From Bacteroidota bacterium (GTDB lineage Bacteria; Bacteroidota; Bacteroidia; Chitinophagales; Chitinophagaceae): a DNA stretch of 31,126 nucleotides. The stretch's first letter is position 1; every line of letters begins with the position of its first letter. Location of the stretch: positions 1 through 31,126 of the forward strand of contig JAFAGE010000298.1 of the NCBI GenBank assembly GCA_023423015.1. The letters are read 5' to 3'. The translations under genes and the position numbers were made by a program. Below, piece by piece: positions 7,073 through 16,345 of the stretch. The notes under the pieces are model-generated. The model was not told where the DNA came from. It saw only the letters and a program-made list of their open reading frames with translations, and made no database searches.

Positions 7073-8239
7073 CTACCTGGTTATCTCCAATGATTGTTTG
7101 AGTTTGATGGCAACCTCTTTGCCGTGGCGGGTGGCGGGCGTCCATTCGGGCATGTTCTCGAATTTTTCCTGCAGCAGGTCGTTCATTTCGTCATTGCCGC
7201 CCCTGATCACCTTCGCATATGCTGGTTTGCCTGCCTTATCGATGATGAATTCAATCATCACAAAAGTTTTAGATTGATTTGGCTCCAGGTACTTCGCAAG
7301 TTCTTTGCTGGTGTTATCGAGAAATTGTTGAAATCCTTCCATACCGCCCGGGTATGCGGGAAGTTTATCTACAACCGTTGCGAGTTGCGACTCATCAAAA
7401 TCAAGCAAAGCCCTGCGTTTATTCCGGGAAGCAACAACAGGTTCCGGTTCGGGTTCTGTGGGCATATTGGCCACAATATATTGCCCTTTTGAACTGGTCA
7501 TCACTACCGGTAATTTCTTCGTCTTCTGGAAATACGAATATGCTTTCTTCAGCTCGCGGCACAGGTTCATGTACTCCGGAAATTGCCTGATATACCTGCT
7601 TAAATATGCGGAGCTCTTATCGTTGTCGAAGTCGACGGGAAAGATATGCACGGGGATAAAATCCTGGCCATGCGAGTGGGCATATGCTGCGAGCAGATAT
7701 AGTTCTTCTATCTGGGAATCGTTGATGGGAATACAACCAGACGTTACACACCGTCCATGGATGTAAATATCTCCTCCCGGTAACAATGAATCAGCAAGAA
7801 TTCTGTCTGAAGCATTGGGGTAGTTCAACCCAAGTGAAAGGTGAAAGTTACTCCTGGGATTGAATTCATTGATGTGGTAAAAACCTTCCGGAACCTGGTA
7901 GTCGCCCTGCATACGTTTGGGCCCGAGCGTACCAGCCAGCGCGCACACCTTGTACGATTTGAACAGGGTATATTGATCCTTTCCGGGTTGTTTTACCCAC
8001 ACTTCAAGACGGCTATCGAATTTGAAACTTCTCAGGTAAATATTTTCGGCAGGCCACCGGAGATTCTTTTGCCTGAACTGGCGGTAAAGTGTATCAATCT
8101 TACGCTTCATTGCATCGTTGATCCTGGGGAAACTACGCTGATACTCAATAAAATTATAGTAGGGTTTGACGGCAGACTGCGCAAACAATACAACAGGGAG
8201 GGATATCACCAGTAAAATAAAAACTGCCTTCTTCATCAT
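7073..8239 (-). CDS. L,D-transpeptidase (YafK/YkuD type) fused to a C-terminal TonB-like domain
   Basis: Envelope protein with two modules. A signal peptide (MMKKAVFILLVISLPVVLFAQ) precedes an L,D-transpeptidase catalytic domain with H161 and the nucleophile C169 in the motif HGRCVTSGC, resembling YafK-type enzymes that form or cut murein cross-links or protein attachments. The last 100 or so residues carry a TonB-C-like domain beginning with LPAYPGGMEGFQQFL, common in Bacteroidota TonB-related proteins. It has no transmembrane TonB anchor or long Pro-rich linker, so it is probably not a real energy transducer. The domain may bind a partner or envelope structure. I chose the ATG pair at 8239/8236. 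An in-frame GTG at 8251 would only add MYLR before the signal peptide. The stop is 20 bases from that of the small convergent gene. Confidence 0.85.
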   Translation of the reverse strand: MMKKAVFILLVISLPVVLFAQSAVKPYYNFIEYQRSFPRINDAMKRKIDTLYRQFRQKNLRWPAENIYLRSFKFDSRLEVWVKQPGKDQYTLFKSYKVCALAGTLGPKRMQGDYQVPEGFYHINEFNPRSNFHLSLGLNYPNASDRILADSLLPGGDIYIHGRCVTSGCIPINDSQIEELYLLAAYAHSHGQDFIPVHIFPVDFDNDKSSAYLSRYIRQFPEYMNLCRELKKAYSYFQKTKKLPVVMTSSKGQYIVANMPTEPEPEPVVASRNKRRALLDFDESQLATVVDKLPAYPGGMEGFQQFLDNTSKELAKYLEPNQSKTFVMIEFIIDKAGKPAYAKVIRGGNDEMNDLLQEKFENMPEWTPATRHGKEVAIKLKQSLEITR

Positions 8240-8385
8240 TCGTAAGTACACTGTATAGGGTTAAACGCAAATACAGGGAAAAAATTCTTTATCTCCTGAA
8301 CGCTTAAGATAAAATTATTGTAAATGAACGTTGTTGTAAAACCAAGGTTATGTACAGGTGGGGATAAGTGCCAAACCCCCGGGCT

Positions 8386-9516
8386 CTAAAGGTTACCCCG
8401 TAATGCCTGTTCACGTTCAATTGCTTCGAATAAGGCCTTGAAATTGCCTTTTCCGAAACTTTTCGCCCCTTTACGCTGTATGATCTCGAAGAACAGGGTT
8501 GGCCTGTCTTGCAGGGGCTTTGTAAAGATTTGTAAGAGATACCCTTCATCGTCGCGGTCGACCAATATTCCCAGCTCACTCAACGATGGCAATTCTTCGT
8601 CGATCTTCCCTACCCGCTCGGTCAGGTGTTCGTAATAATTACCGGGTACTTTCAGGAACTCCACACCCCTTTTTTGCAGTTCGGTCACAGTTTCTATAAT
8701 GTTCGATGTAGCAATGGCCACATGCTGCACGCCTTCGCCCTGGTAGTATTCGAGAAATTCCTCTACCTGCGATTTTTTCTTGCCTTCTGCCGGTTCGTTG
8801 ATAGGAAACTTAACAAACCCGTTTCCATTACTCATCACCTTGCTCATCAGCGCGCTGTAATCAGTAGATATGTCCTTATCGTCGAATGTGAGAATGTTCC
8901 GGAATCCCATCACCTCTTCATAAAATTTCACCCAGCGGTTCATCTGGTTCCAGCCCACATTGCCTACACAATGATCTACATACAACAAGCCAACAGGTTC
9001 AGGATTGTAATCGTTATTCCAAGCAACATAGCCAGGAAGAAAGGGGCCGTTGTAGAGGCTTCGGTCTACGAATAAATGCACCGTATCACCATATGTATGA
9101 ATGCCGCTGAGGGTAACGGAGCCAGAATCATCGCGCGTGGTTGTTGGCTCCATGTAGCTGGTGGCGCCGCGGCTGGTGGTTTCAATCCAGGCCTGCTTTG
9201 CATCATCTACCAGCAACGACAGAAATTTCACCCCATCGCCATGTTTATTTACGTGTTGTGCAATCGGTCCGTCGGGATCGAGTGATGTTGTTAGTACGAA
9301 CGTGAGTTTGTTCTGCCTGATAACGTAGCTGGCTTTTTCTTTCACGCCGGTTTCAGGGCCTGCGTAAGCCACCGACCGAAACCCGAATGCAGTTTTGTAG
9401 TAATGCGCGGCCTGTTTTGCATTGCCTACGAAAAATTCGATGTGGTCGGTGCCTTTCAATGGCAGAAAATCGGCAACCGGCGGCTGGGTAATATCCGCTT
9501 TTGTCAGAGGGTGCAT
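8386..9516 (-). CDS. hppD: 4-hydroxyphenylpyruvate dioxygenase
   Basis: Fe(II)-dependent enzyme converting 4-hydroxyphenylpyruvate to homogentisate in aerobic tyrosine degradation; cytoplasmic. At 376 residues from the ATG at 9516 it matches the family length, and the protein starts MHPLTKADI just before the first VOC domain (GTDHIEFFVGNA). The three iron ligands are visible: H182 (YVDHCVGNV), H265 (GVQHVAIAT) and E344 (FFEIIQRKG). The C-terminal gate helix region (KGNFKALFEAIEREQ) is also present. The frame is open a further 16 codons upstream, but that stretch crosses the purK intergenic region and looks non-coding. No other tyrosine catabolic gene is adjacent. It is divergent from purK. 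Confidence 0.97.
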   Translation of the reverse strand: MHPLTKADITQPPVADFLPLKGTDHIEFFVGNAKQAAHYYKTAFGFRSVAYAGPETGVKEKASYVIRQNKLTFVLTTSLDPDGPIAQHVNKHGDGVKFLSLLVDDAKQAWIETTSRGATSYMEPTTTRDDSGSVTLSGIHTYGDTVHLFVDRSLYNGPFLPGYVAWNNDYNPEPVGLLYVDHCVGNVGWNQMNRWVKFYEEVMGFRNILTFDDKDISTDYSALMSKVMSNGNGFVKFPINEPAEGKKKSQVEEFLEYYQGEGVQHVAIATSNIIETVTELQKRGVEFLKVPGNYYEHLTERVGKIDEELPSLSELGILVDRDDEGYLLQIFTKPLQDRPTLFFEIIQRKGAKSFGKGNFKALFEAIEREQALRGNL

Positions 9517-9519
9517 GAT

Positions 9520-9527
9520 CAAAGTTA
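9520..9527 (-). promoter_or_regulatory. TAnnTTTG element directly in front of hppD
   Basis: The minus strand reads TAACTTTG, a perfect -7 octamer, ending only three bases before the hppD ATG. A transcript from it would be leaderless or nearly so. No -33 TTTG is seen at the right distance, so chance is possible. Confidence 0.3.
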
Positions 9528-9548
9528 AACTTCTTTTACCCGCTTGAT

Positions 9549-9556
9549 TATATTTG
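9549..9556 (+). promoter_or_regulatory. Putative -7 promoter element of purK
   Basis: TATATTTG is a perfect TAnnTTTG match 18 bases before the purK ATG at 9575, giving a short leader. The -33 position is not conserved. It overlaps the TTG at 9554 that would otherwise extend the purK frame, which argues against that earlier start. Confidence 0.45.
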
Positions 9557-9574
9557 CTGCTCAATAAATTTATA

Positions 9575-10708
9575 ATGCTGAAAGTGGGAATTCTCGGGGG
9601 TGGCCAGCTGGGTCGTATGCTCCTTCAGGCTGCTGCCAATTATCCGGTAGAAACGTTCTTGATGGAAAATGATTCAGCAGCACCGGCAGCTCATCTTTGC
9701 CATCATTTTACGAAAGGTGATATTCGCAACTTCGACGATGTTTACCAATTTGGAAAGGGATTGGATGCAATCACTATCGAAATCGAGTCGGTTAATCTCG
9801 AAGCTTTGGAAAAACTGGAGTCGGAAGGTGTAAAAGTTTTTCCCAAACCTTCCGCGTTAAGAATTATCAAGAACAAGATTGCACAGAAGGAATTCTATCG
9901 CGATCTCCAGATCCCCTCACCCGCTTTTGTGATAACCGCTAACCAGCAGGAACTGAAGAATCAGTCATCGTACTTGCCAGCGGTACATAAACTGGCTGAA
10001 GGAGGTTACGACGGGCGGGGTGTACAGGTTATTCGCACGGAGAAGGATATAGATAAGGGATTCGATAAACCATCTGTGCTGGAAAAGATGGTCAACATCA
10101 AAAAGGAAGTTGCCCAGATTGTCGCAGTAAACAATAAAGGGGAGATCGCATTATTCCCGATCGTGGATATGGTTTTTGACCCCGACCTGAACCAGCTCGA
10201 TTACCAGATCAGTCCTGCGGATATTCAGGAGAAAACCCGGTGGAAAGTGGAAGCTTTATCCCTTGCCGTAGTAAAGGGTTTGAAGAGCCCAGGCATCTTT
10301 GCGGTTGAGCTCTTCATCGACAACAATAACGAGGTATACGTAAACGAAACCGCTCCCAGGGTACATAACAGTGGGCATCATACCATTGAAGGGAATTTCA
10401 GCTCGCAGTTCGATATGTTATGGAGGGTAATTTTAGACTTCCCTCTTGGAAACACGAAGGCTATATTGCCCGCGGCTATTGTTAACCTGGTAGGCGAAAA
10501 AGGCTTTGAAGGCGAGGCATATTATGAGGGACTGAACGAAGTTCTTAAGATGGATGTAGCCTTTGTACACCTTTATGGGAAGCAACAAACCAAGCCGGGA
10601 CGCAAGATGGGTCACGTAACCATACTTAGCAGCGACCGGCAGCATCTTATACATACCGCACACAAGATCAAACATCTGCTTAAAATAAAAACGCCTCCGG
10701 GCGAATGA
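9575..10708 (+). CDS. purK: 5-(carboxyamino)imidazole ribonucleotide synthase
   Basis: ATP-grasp enzyme that carboxylates 5-aminoimidazole ribonucleotide with bicarbonate and ATP to N5-CAIR in de novo purine biosynthesis. The 377-residue protein begins MLKVGILGGGQLGRML, the PurK N-terminal nucleotide-binding signature. It continues with the ATP-grasp glycine loop EGGYDGRGVQV and the active-site block NETAPRVHNSGHHTIEG, and ends with HVTILSSD. The length matches PurK. I start it at ATG 9575; the upstream TTG at 9554 lies inside a promoter-like octamer. The partner purE is not in the window. The gap to the next gene, the efflux adaptor, is 59 bases. Confidence 0.97.
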   Translation: MLKVGILGGGQLGRMLLQAAANYPVETFLMENDSAAPAAHLCHHFTKGDIRNFDDVYQFGKGLDAITIEIESVNLEALEKLESEGVKVFPKPSALRIIKNKIAQKEFYRDLQIPSPAFVITANQQELKNQSSYLPAVHKLAEGGYDGRGVQVIRTEKDIDKGFDKPSVLEKMVNIKKEVAQIVAVNNKGEIALFPIVDMVFDPDLNQLDYQISPADIQEKTRWKVEALSLAVVKGLKSPGIFAVELFIDNNNEVYVNETAPRVHNSGHHTIEGNFSSQFDMLWRVILDFPLGNTKAILPAAIVNLVGEKGFEGEAYYEGLNEVLKMDVAFVHLYGKQQTKPGRKMGHVTILSSDRQHLIHTAHKIKHLLKIKTPPGE

Positions 10709-10741
10709 TTCACTTACGTTCAGCGTCTAAGGGGTATCAAT

Positions 10742-10749
10742 TAACTTTA
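10742..10749 (+). promoter_or_regulatory. Candidate -7 element of the RND efflux operon
   Basis: TAACTTTA differs from TAnnTTTG at the last base and lies 18 bases before the adaptor ATG at 10768. The -33 region (TTCA at 10719) is poor. The operon may alternatively be read through from purK. Confidence 0.3.
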
Positions 10750-10767
10750 TAGCAGAATTTTTAGCAG

Positions 10768-11823
10768 ATGCAAATTGCCAAGAATGTCTTCCAGGTTGGC
10801 TTTATTTTATCGGTAATTTTTGGAGTTTCCTGTAAGGAAGAAAAAAAATCCCCGCCCTCGCCATCTAACCGGTCTGCAAACATGAGTCTGCAGGCCGAAG
10901 GTTTTGTAGTAAGAACCCGCCCTTTAACTGAAAACATTGCGATGCCCGGTACCCTCCTGCCATATGAAACCACGCAGATAAGGCCGGAAATATCAGGACG
11001 TATCGTTTCGCTCAACATTCCTGAAGGCAGGGTTGTTAGTAAAGGCACACTACTTGTTAAATTGTTTGATGGAGACCTGCAGGCCCAGCTGAAAAAGCTG
11101 GAAGTGCAGCTTTCTATTGCAGAGAAAACTGTGGAGCGTCAAAAAGCCTTGCTGGAAATAAGCGGGATCAGCCAGCAGGAGTACGATCTCAGTCAATTGC
11201 AGGCCAATAACCTGAATGCGGATATTGAGCTGGTGAAAGTGAACATTGCAAAGACCAGGATACTGGCGCCCTACTCCGGCAAAGTGGGTTTGAGAAATGT
11301 GAGCCCGGGGGCATATGTGACGCCGGCCGACATTCTCACCACCATCAGCCAGGTGAACGACCTTAAGCTTGAATTTACCGTACCAGAGAAGTACAGTGAA
11401 AATATGCGCAAAGGGCGTGAAGTGTCATTTACAGTTGACGGCCTCGATAAAAGGTATAAAGCCTCGATTATGGCCACAGAAACAACCATAGAAGCAAACA
11501 CCAGGAGCCTGCGTGTTCGCGCTGTTGTGAAAGGTGAGCAGGAAGAACTGGTAGCCGGCGGCTTTGCAAAAGTATCGCTGCAACTATCTCATGCAGATGA
11601 ACCCATGGTTGTTCCCACACACGCTGTGATTCCGCAGGCAAGAGGAAAGCGCGTGGTGATCTATCGTGGCGGTGTAGCCGAATTTAAAGACGTTAGCACC
11701 GGTATACGTGATTCTGCCTTTGTGCAGATTCTGGATGGATTGAAGGTAGGCGACACGGTTATCACTACTGCCCTCCTCGCCATCCGGCCCGAAAGTAAAG
11801 TAACGCTCACCAAAGTAAACTGA
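10768..11823 (+). CDS. RND efflux periplasmic adaptor (membrane fusion protein), lipoprotein
   Basis: Periplasmic adaptor linking an inner-membrane RND pump to an outer-membrane channel. The N-terminus is a lipoprotein signal (FGVSC, Cys22). Next come a biotinyl-lipoyl half motif (IRPEISGRIVSLNIPEGRVV, about residues 71-90), a short alpha-hairpin (about 105-150, rich in K, E, Q and L), the second lipoyl half (ILAPYSGKVGLRNVSPGAYV), and beta-barrel and membrane-proximal segments ending in LKVGDTVITTALLAIRPESKV. The short hairpin is normal for AcrA/MexA-like adaptors paired with TolC homologues. The length of 351 residues is typical. It is the first gene of a three-gene efflux operon, 41 bases before the pump. 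The substrate is unknown, and no local regulator gene was found. Confidence 0.95.
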   Translation: MQIAKNVFQVGFILSVIFGVSCKEEKKSPPSPSNRSANMSLQAEGFVVRTRPLTENIAMPGTLLPYETTQIRPEISGRIVSLNIPEGRVVSKGTLLVKLFDGDLQAQLKKLEVQLSIAEKTVERQKALLEISGISQQEYDLSQLQANNLNADIELVKVNIAKTRILAPYSGKVGLRNVSPGAYVTPADILTTISQVNDLKLEFTVPEKYSENMRKGREVSFTVDGLDKRYKASIMATETTIEANTRSLRVRAVVKGEQEELVAGGFAKVSLQLSHADEPMVVPTHAVIPQARGKRVVIYRGGVAEFKDVSTGIRDSAFVQILDGLKVGDTVITTALLAIRPESKVTLTKVN

Positions 11824-11864
11824 TGTAGAATCAGGGGCTGCAGGCCGCAAACACCGTAGAGCAT

Positions 11865-14800
11865 ATGAACATTTCAGAACTAAGTTTGAGAAGACCGGTG
11901 CTCGCCACCGTAATGAATATAGCGATCGTTCTTTTCGGGATCATCGGCTTCACCTTCCTGGGTATACGAGATTACCCGGCGATAGATCCACCCAACATCA
12001 ATGTACGTACTTCATATCCCGGGGCAAACTCCGATATCGTTGAATCGCAGATCACGGAGCCACTCGAAAAAGCCATCAATGGTATTGCCGGTATCAAAAA
12101 CATCACTTCACTAAGCAGCCAGGGGACCAGTAACATCAATGTAGAGTTCGATCTGAGTATCGACCTCGAAGCAGCTGCAAACGACGTGCGCGATAAAGTG
12201 TCGCAGGCTGTCAGAAGTCTCCCGCGCGATCTTGATGCTCCACCGGTAGTGGCGAAAGCTGATGCTAGTTCGGATGCCATCATTTCAATGACCGTTCAGA
12301 GCAACACGCGAAACCAGCTTGAGATTACCGAATACGCCACGAACGTATTGGTGGAGCGGTTGCAGACGATTCCCGGAGTTAGTAGTATTCAGATATGGGG
12401 AGAAAAAAGATACGCCATGCGCATCTGGTTCGACCCTGCACGTTTGAGCGCATATAACCTCACACCCGGTGATGTTGAAGCAGCCCTTGCAAGAGAAAAT
12501 GTTGAATTACCATCAGGTAAAATTTCGGGAAATGCTACGGAGCTGTCTGTACGCACATTCGGCAGACTTACTACCGAAGAAGATTTCAATAACGTTATTA
12601 TTAAAAATGTAAACGGCGCCGACATTCGGCTTAAACAGATCGGTGAAGCCGTGCTTGGCCCGGAAAACGAAGAAACCATCCTGAAAGAGAGCCGCATTCC
12701 GATGATTGCTCTTGCTATCGTTCCGCAACCGGGTACCAATTATGTTGCAATTTCCAATGAATTCTACAGGCGACTTGAACAGCTGAAACAAGAAATTCCT
12801 GAAGATATTCAATTGAACATCGCACTCGACCAGACAAAATTCATCAAACGTTCGATACTTGAAGTAGAAGAAACGTTGATCATCGCGTTTGTTCTTGTGG
12901 TGCTTGTAATCTATTTATTCTTCCGTGACTGGCTCATCGCATTGCGGCCGTTAATAGATATTCCCGTGGCACTTATCGGTACCTTCTTCATCATGTACCT
13001 GAGCGGATTTACAATCAATGTACTCACATTACTTGGTATCGTACTCGCAACCGGCCTGGTGGTGGATGATGGAATTGTGGTAACGGAAAATATCTACAAG
13101 AAGATTGAAGCGGGCATGCCGAAATACCAGGCAGCGAAAGAAGGATCCAAAGAAATCTACTTTGCGGTAATTGCTACTTCCATCACGCTCGCGGTGATAT
13201 TTCTCCCCATAATATTCCTCGAAGGATTTGTTGGAAGACTATTCCGTGAATTCGGTATTGTGGTAGCAGGTGCGGTTCTTATCTCTGCATTTGTTTCGCT
13301 GACACTTACCCCGGTGCTGAACGTAAAGCTTACCCGTAAAGTGCATAAGCATTCCTGGTTCTATCGTAAAACGGAGCCGTTCTTCCGCGGCATGGAAAAT
13401 GGTTATCACCGTCTGCTGCAGAAGTTCATGGCAGCAAAATGGCTGGCGCTCGTAATCGTAGCGGTGTGTTTCGGAATTATATTTTTTGTAGGAAGCAATA
13501 TTCAATCGGAACTCGCTCCGCTCGAAGACAGAAGCCAGGTGCGGATGCAGCTTACAGCTCCGGAAGGAACTTCCTTCGACTACATGGATAAGTACGTTGA
13601 CAAGATTTCGCAGTTCATTATAGATTCCGTTCCGGAAAGAGAAATTGTGCTGAGCGTAACAGCCCCAGGCTTTTCCGGCGCTGGCGCCGTTAATACAGGC
13701 TTCGTGCGTGTAACGTTTATCGACCCGCAGGACCGTGAACGATCGCAGCAGGAAATCGTAGATATGATCGGCCGGAACCTTCGCCGCTTCCCGGAGGGCA
13801 GAACATTCGCGATACAGGAACAAACGATATCCGTTAACCGCCGTGGCGGCTTGCCTGTTCAATATGTTATTCAGAACAACAACTTCGACAAGATCGCTGA
13901 AGCACTACCAAAGATCCTTGACGAAGCAGATGACGATCCTACTTTCCAGGGTGTGGATTCAGACCTGAAATTCAACAAGCCTGAATTGAAAATTAACATC
14001 GACCGGTTGAAGGCGAGCGAACTTGGAGTAAGCGTTAACGATATATCGCAAACATTACAGCTTGCGCTGAGTAACAGGCGCCTTGGATATTTTATCCGCG
14101 AAGGAAAACAATACCAGGTGATGGGCCAGGTGGCGCGCAATGAACGCGATGATCCGACAGACCTGAAAAATATTTATGTAAGAAGCAGCCGTAACGAAAT
14201 CATCTCACTCGACAACCTCGTTTCGATTTCAGAAGAAACCACTCCGCCGACAATCTATCACTACAACCGTTATAAATCGGCGACTATCTCTGCAGGTCTC
14301 GCACCGGGAAAAACATTAGGAGATGGAATTCGTGCCATGGAAGCAATCGCTGCAAAACACCTCGATGAAACGTTTGCCACCAGCCTTGCAGGATCGTCAA
14401 GAGATTTTGCGGAAAGCTCCGGGAATACCCTGTTCGCATTCATACTGGCGCTCGTGTTGATATTCCTTGTACTGGCGGCACAATTTGAAAGCTTTATCGA
14501 CCCGTTCGTGATCATGATCACGGTACCGCTGGCGATTGCCGGGGCTATCCTTTCGCTTTGGGTTTTCAACCAAACGCTGAATATCTTCTCGCAGATCGGT
14601 ATGATCATGCTCATCGGGCTGGTAACCAAGAATGGTATCCTGATCGTAGAGTTTGCAAATAAAAAACGCGAAGCCGGCCTGTCGAAGATGGAAGCCGTTG
14701 TGGAAGCTTCTACAGCCAGGTTGCGCCCCATCCTTATGACGAGCCTCACTATGGCGCTTGGCGCGCTGCCTATTGCATTGTCGCTAGGTGCAGCAGCAAC

Positions 14801-14957
14801 AAGCCGTATTCCGCTTGGCATCGTACTTGTAGGTGGTATTCTCTTTTCCCTCATACTAACTTTGTTCGTGATTCCCGCGATGTATGCTTTTCTGTCGCGG
14901 AAAAAACAGAAATCGGGTATGCAGCTCCTCGACGAAAAAGAATCACAACGCGCATAA
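11865..14957 (+). CDS. RND efflux pump inner-membrane permease (HAE1/AcrB-like)
   Basis: Proton-driven inner-membrane pump of the hydrophobe/amphiphile efflux type. At 1030 residues it has the standard two-fold repeat: TM1, a large periplasmic loop (about 30-335), TM2-6 (about 337-490), TM7, a second loop (about 555-860) and TM8-12. Proton-relay residues are in place: D401/D402 in TM4 (LATGLVVDDGIVVTENI) and K922 in TM10 (GLVTKNGILIVEFANKK). The starting motif LSLRRPVLATVMNIAIVLFG is typical of HAE1 proteins. The pair of acidic residues rules against a heavy-metal (CusA-type) pump. Which compounds it exports cannot be told. It lies between the adaptor and the TolC gene, 11 bases from the latter. 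Confidence 0.97.
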   Translation: MNISELSLRRPVLATVMNIAIVLFGIIGFTFLGIRDYPAIDPPNINVRTSYPGANSDIVESQITEPLEKAINGIAGIKNITSLSSQGTSNINVEFDLSIDLEAAANDVRDKVSQAVRSLPRDLDAPPVVAKADASSDAIISMTVQSNTRNQLEITEYATNVLVERLQTIPGVSSIQIWGEKRYAMRIWFDPARLSAYNLTPGDVEAALARENVELPSGKISGNATELSVRTFGRLTTEEDFNNVIIKNVNGADIRLKQIGEAVLGPENEETILKESRIPMIALAIVPQPGTNYVAISNEFYRRLEQLKQEIPEDIQLNIALDQTKFIKRSILEVEETLIIAFVLVVLVIYLFFRDWLIALRPLIDIPVALIGTFFIMYLSGFTINVLTLLGIVLATGLVVDDGIVVTENIYKKIEAGMPKYQAAKEGSKEIYFAVIATSITLAVIFLPIIFLEGFVGRLFREFGIVVAGAVLISAFVSLTLTPVLNVKLTRKVHKHSWFYRKTEPFFRGMENGYHRLLQKFMAAKWLALVIVAVCFGIIFFVGSNIQSELAPLEDRSQVRMQLTAPEGTSFDYMDKYVDKISQFIIDSVPEREIVLSVTAPGFSGAGAVNTGFVRVTFIDPQDRERSQQEIVDMIGRNLRRFPEGRTFAIQEQTISVNRRGGLPVQYVIQNNNFDKIAEALPKILDEADDDPTFQGVDSDLKFNKPELKINIDRLKASELGVSVNDISQTLQLALSNRRLGYFIREGKQYQVMGQVARNERDDPTDLKNIYVRSSRNEIISLDNLVSISEETTPPTIYHYNRYKSATISAGLAPGKTLGDGIRAMEAIAAKHLDETFATSLAGSSRDFAESSGNTLFAFILALVLIFLVLAAQFESFIDPFVIMITVPLAIAGAILSLWVFNQTLNIFSQIGMIMLIGLVTKNGILIVEFANKKREAGLSKMEAVVEASTARLRPILMTSLTMALGALPIALSLGAAATSRIPLGIVLVGGILFSLILTLFVIPAMYAFLSRKKQKSGMQLLDEKESQRA

Positions 14958-14968
14958 AAACAGCATTC

Positions 14969-16288
14969 ATGAAGAAAGTTTTTATCCTGACGGTATTGGT
15001 GTGTTCGTTCGCAACGATAAACGCGCAGCGACTGCTTACTATTGATGAAGCGATCGCACACGCGGTGCAACACAATTATGATGTACGGTTGGTTCGTAAC
15101 GATTCCGCTTCTTTTGCAGTAGATGCGCGCTATGCAGACGCGGCTTTTCTTCCGCAGATCAGTGGTACTGCAGGACGCATTTGGAACGACAACAACCAGC
15201 AACAGAATTTTACGGATGGAAGAAAGCGCAGTGCCGATGTTAAATCAAACAACACTACCGCTGCCGTAAACCTCGACTGGCTTCTGTTTGACGGATTGCG
15301 CATGTTTGTAACACGCGAACGTCTTAGCCAGCTAAAAGAATTGGGTGAGGCGAATGTGCGCAACCAGGTGGTGAATTCGGTAGCACAGGTGATAAATAAC
15401 TATTACAATATCGTGAGGCAGAAACAACAACTGCGCGCCATTGATACACTTATCACCATCAATGAAGAAAGGGTTAAGCTGGCCGAAAAGAAATTATCTG
15501 TTGGTTTGGGAAGTAAGCCCGAACTGCTGCAGGCACGTGTTGACCTCAATGCACAGTTTGCAGCGCAACTTTTGCAGGAAACATTAATTGCACAGCTTCG
15601 TGAACAACTGAACCAGCTGACAGGAATGCCGATTACGGCCGAGTACGACGTTGCTGATAGTATCCCAATAAACCTAAACCTCGACTACAATACCGTTGCA
15701 AACGACGTTGAAAACACCAATGCGGGACTACTCGCCAGCCGCAAAACCATCGACATTGCGAAACTTGCCCTGAAAGAGAGAAAGGCGGAATTGTTTCCGA
15801 CTATCAGTTTTAATACGGCATATAATTTTGGCCGCACATCGAATGCCCGTGTGGTAAACCCTGAGTTCCAGCCGATATTCAGTTTGAACAAAGGATTCAA
15901 CTACGGATTCACAGCTAATATCCCTATCCTTACTGGTTTTAATCAGCGCCGGTTAATCCGTCAGGCAGGCCTTGACCTTGAATACAACCGCATTGCCTAC
16001 GACACGCAGAAGTCGCGCGTTGAACTTGGAATTAACAACTCCTTCAAAGATTACCAGTATCAGAAAAAAGCACTACTGCTCGAAGAAGAAAATATTGCCC
16101 TGGCAAAAGAAAATGTGTTCATTGCACTTGAACGGTTTCGACAGGGTGTGTCTACTTATCTTGAATTACGCGAAGCGCAGATTAGTCTTGAGCAGGCATA
16201 CAACCGCCTGATCGCAGCACGTTACAATACAAAACTTGCAGAAACAGAATTACTGCGTCTGAAAGGAACTATCGCGGCAGAACAGTAA
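14969..16288 (+). CDS. TolC-family outer-membrane efflux channel
   Basis: Outer-membrane channel completing the RND tripartite pump. A signal peptide (MKKVFILTVLVCSFATINAQ) precedes two similar alpha-helical/beta halves of the OEP family. Each half has long heptad-like helices (for example VNSVAQVINNYYNIVRQKQQ) and turns such as the LTGMPI region. The second half contains YNFGRTSNAR and the repeated VGLGSKPELLQARVDL/GVSTYLELREAQISLEQAY motif pair that marks the internal duplication. The length of 439 residues is normal. The mature protein starts with Gln after AQ, so it is not a lipoprotein. It is followed by 57 bases containing a promoter-like element for the next operon. Confidence 0.95.
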   Translation: MKKVFILTVLVCSFATINAQRLLTIDEAIAHAVQHNYDVRLVRNDSASFAVDARYADAAFLPQISGTAGRIWNDNNQQQNFTDGRKRSADVKSNNTTAAVNLDWLLFDGLRMFVTRERLSQLKELGEANVRNQVVNSVAQVINNYYNIVRQKQQLRAIDTLITINEERVKLAEKKLSVGLGSKPELLQARVDLNAQFAAQLLQETLIAQLREQLNQLTGMPITAEYDVADSIPINLNLDYNTVANDVENTNAGLLASRKTIDIAKLALKERKAELFPTISFNTAYNFGRTSNARVVNPEFQPIFSLNKGFNYGFTANIPILTGFNQRRLIRQAGLDLEYNRIAYDTQKSRVELGINNSFKDYQYQKKALLLEEENIALAKENVFIALERFRQGVSTYLELREAQISLEQAYNRLIAARYNTKLAETELLRLKGTIAAEQ

Positions 16289-16319
16289 TCTGGCTTATGG
16301 CGATTTCTTCCTACTTTCG
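16289..16319 (+). promoter_or_regulatory. Putative promoter of the FHS permease-nagA operon
   Basis: TCTG (16289-16292), 19 bases, then TACTTTCG (16312-16319) fits the TTTG/TAnnTTTG Bacteroidota pattern with one mismatch in each box. It would give a leader of about 20 bases before the ATG at 16346. It starts immediately after the TolC stop codon. Confidence 0.4.
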
Positions 16320-16345
16320 GAAATATCAGGCATTAAGCTAACTGC

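Noticed and set aside
9517..9564. 16-codon upstream extension of hppD
   Set aside because: It runs through the divergent promoter region, and HPPD proteins begin near MHPLTKADI.
10691..10702. CGCC-TCCG-GGCG hairpin at the end of purK
   Set aside because: Only four pairs, inside the coding sequence and without a T tract; not a terminator.
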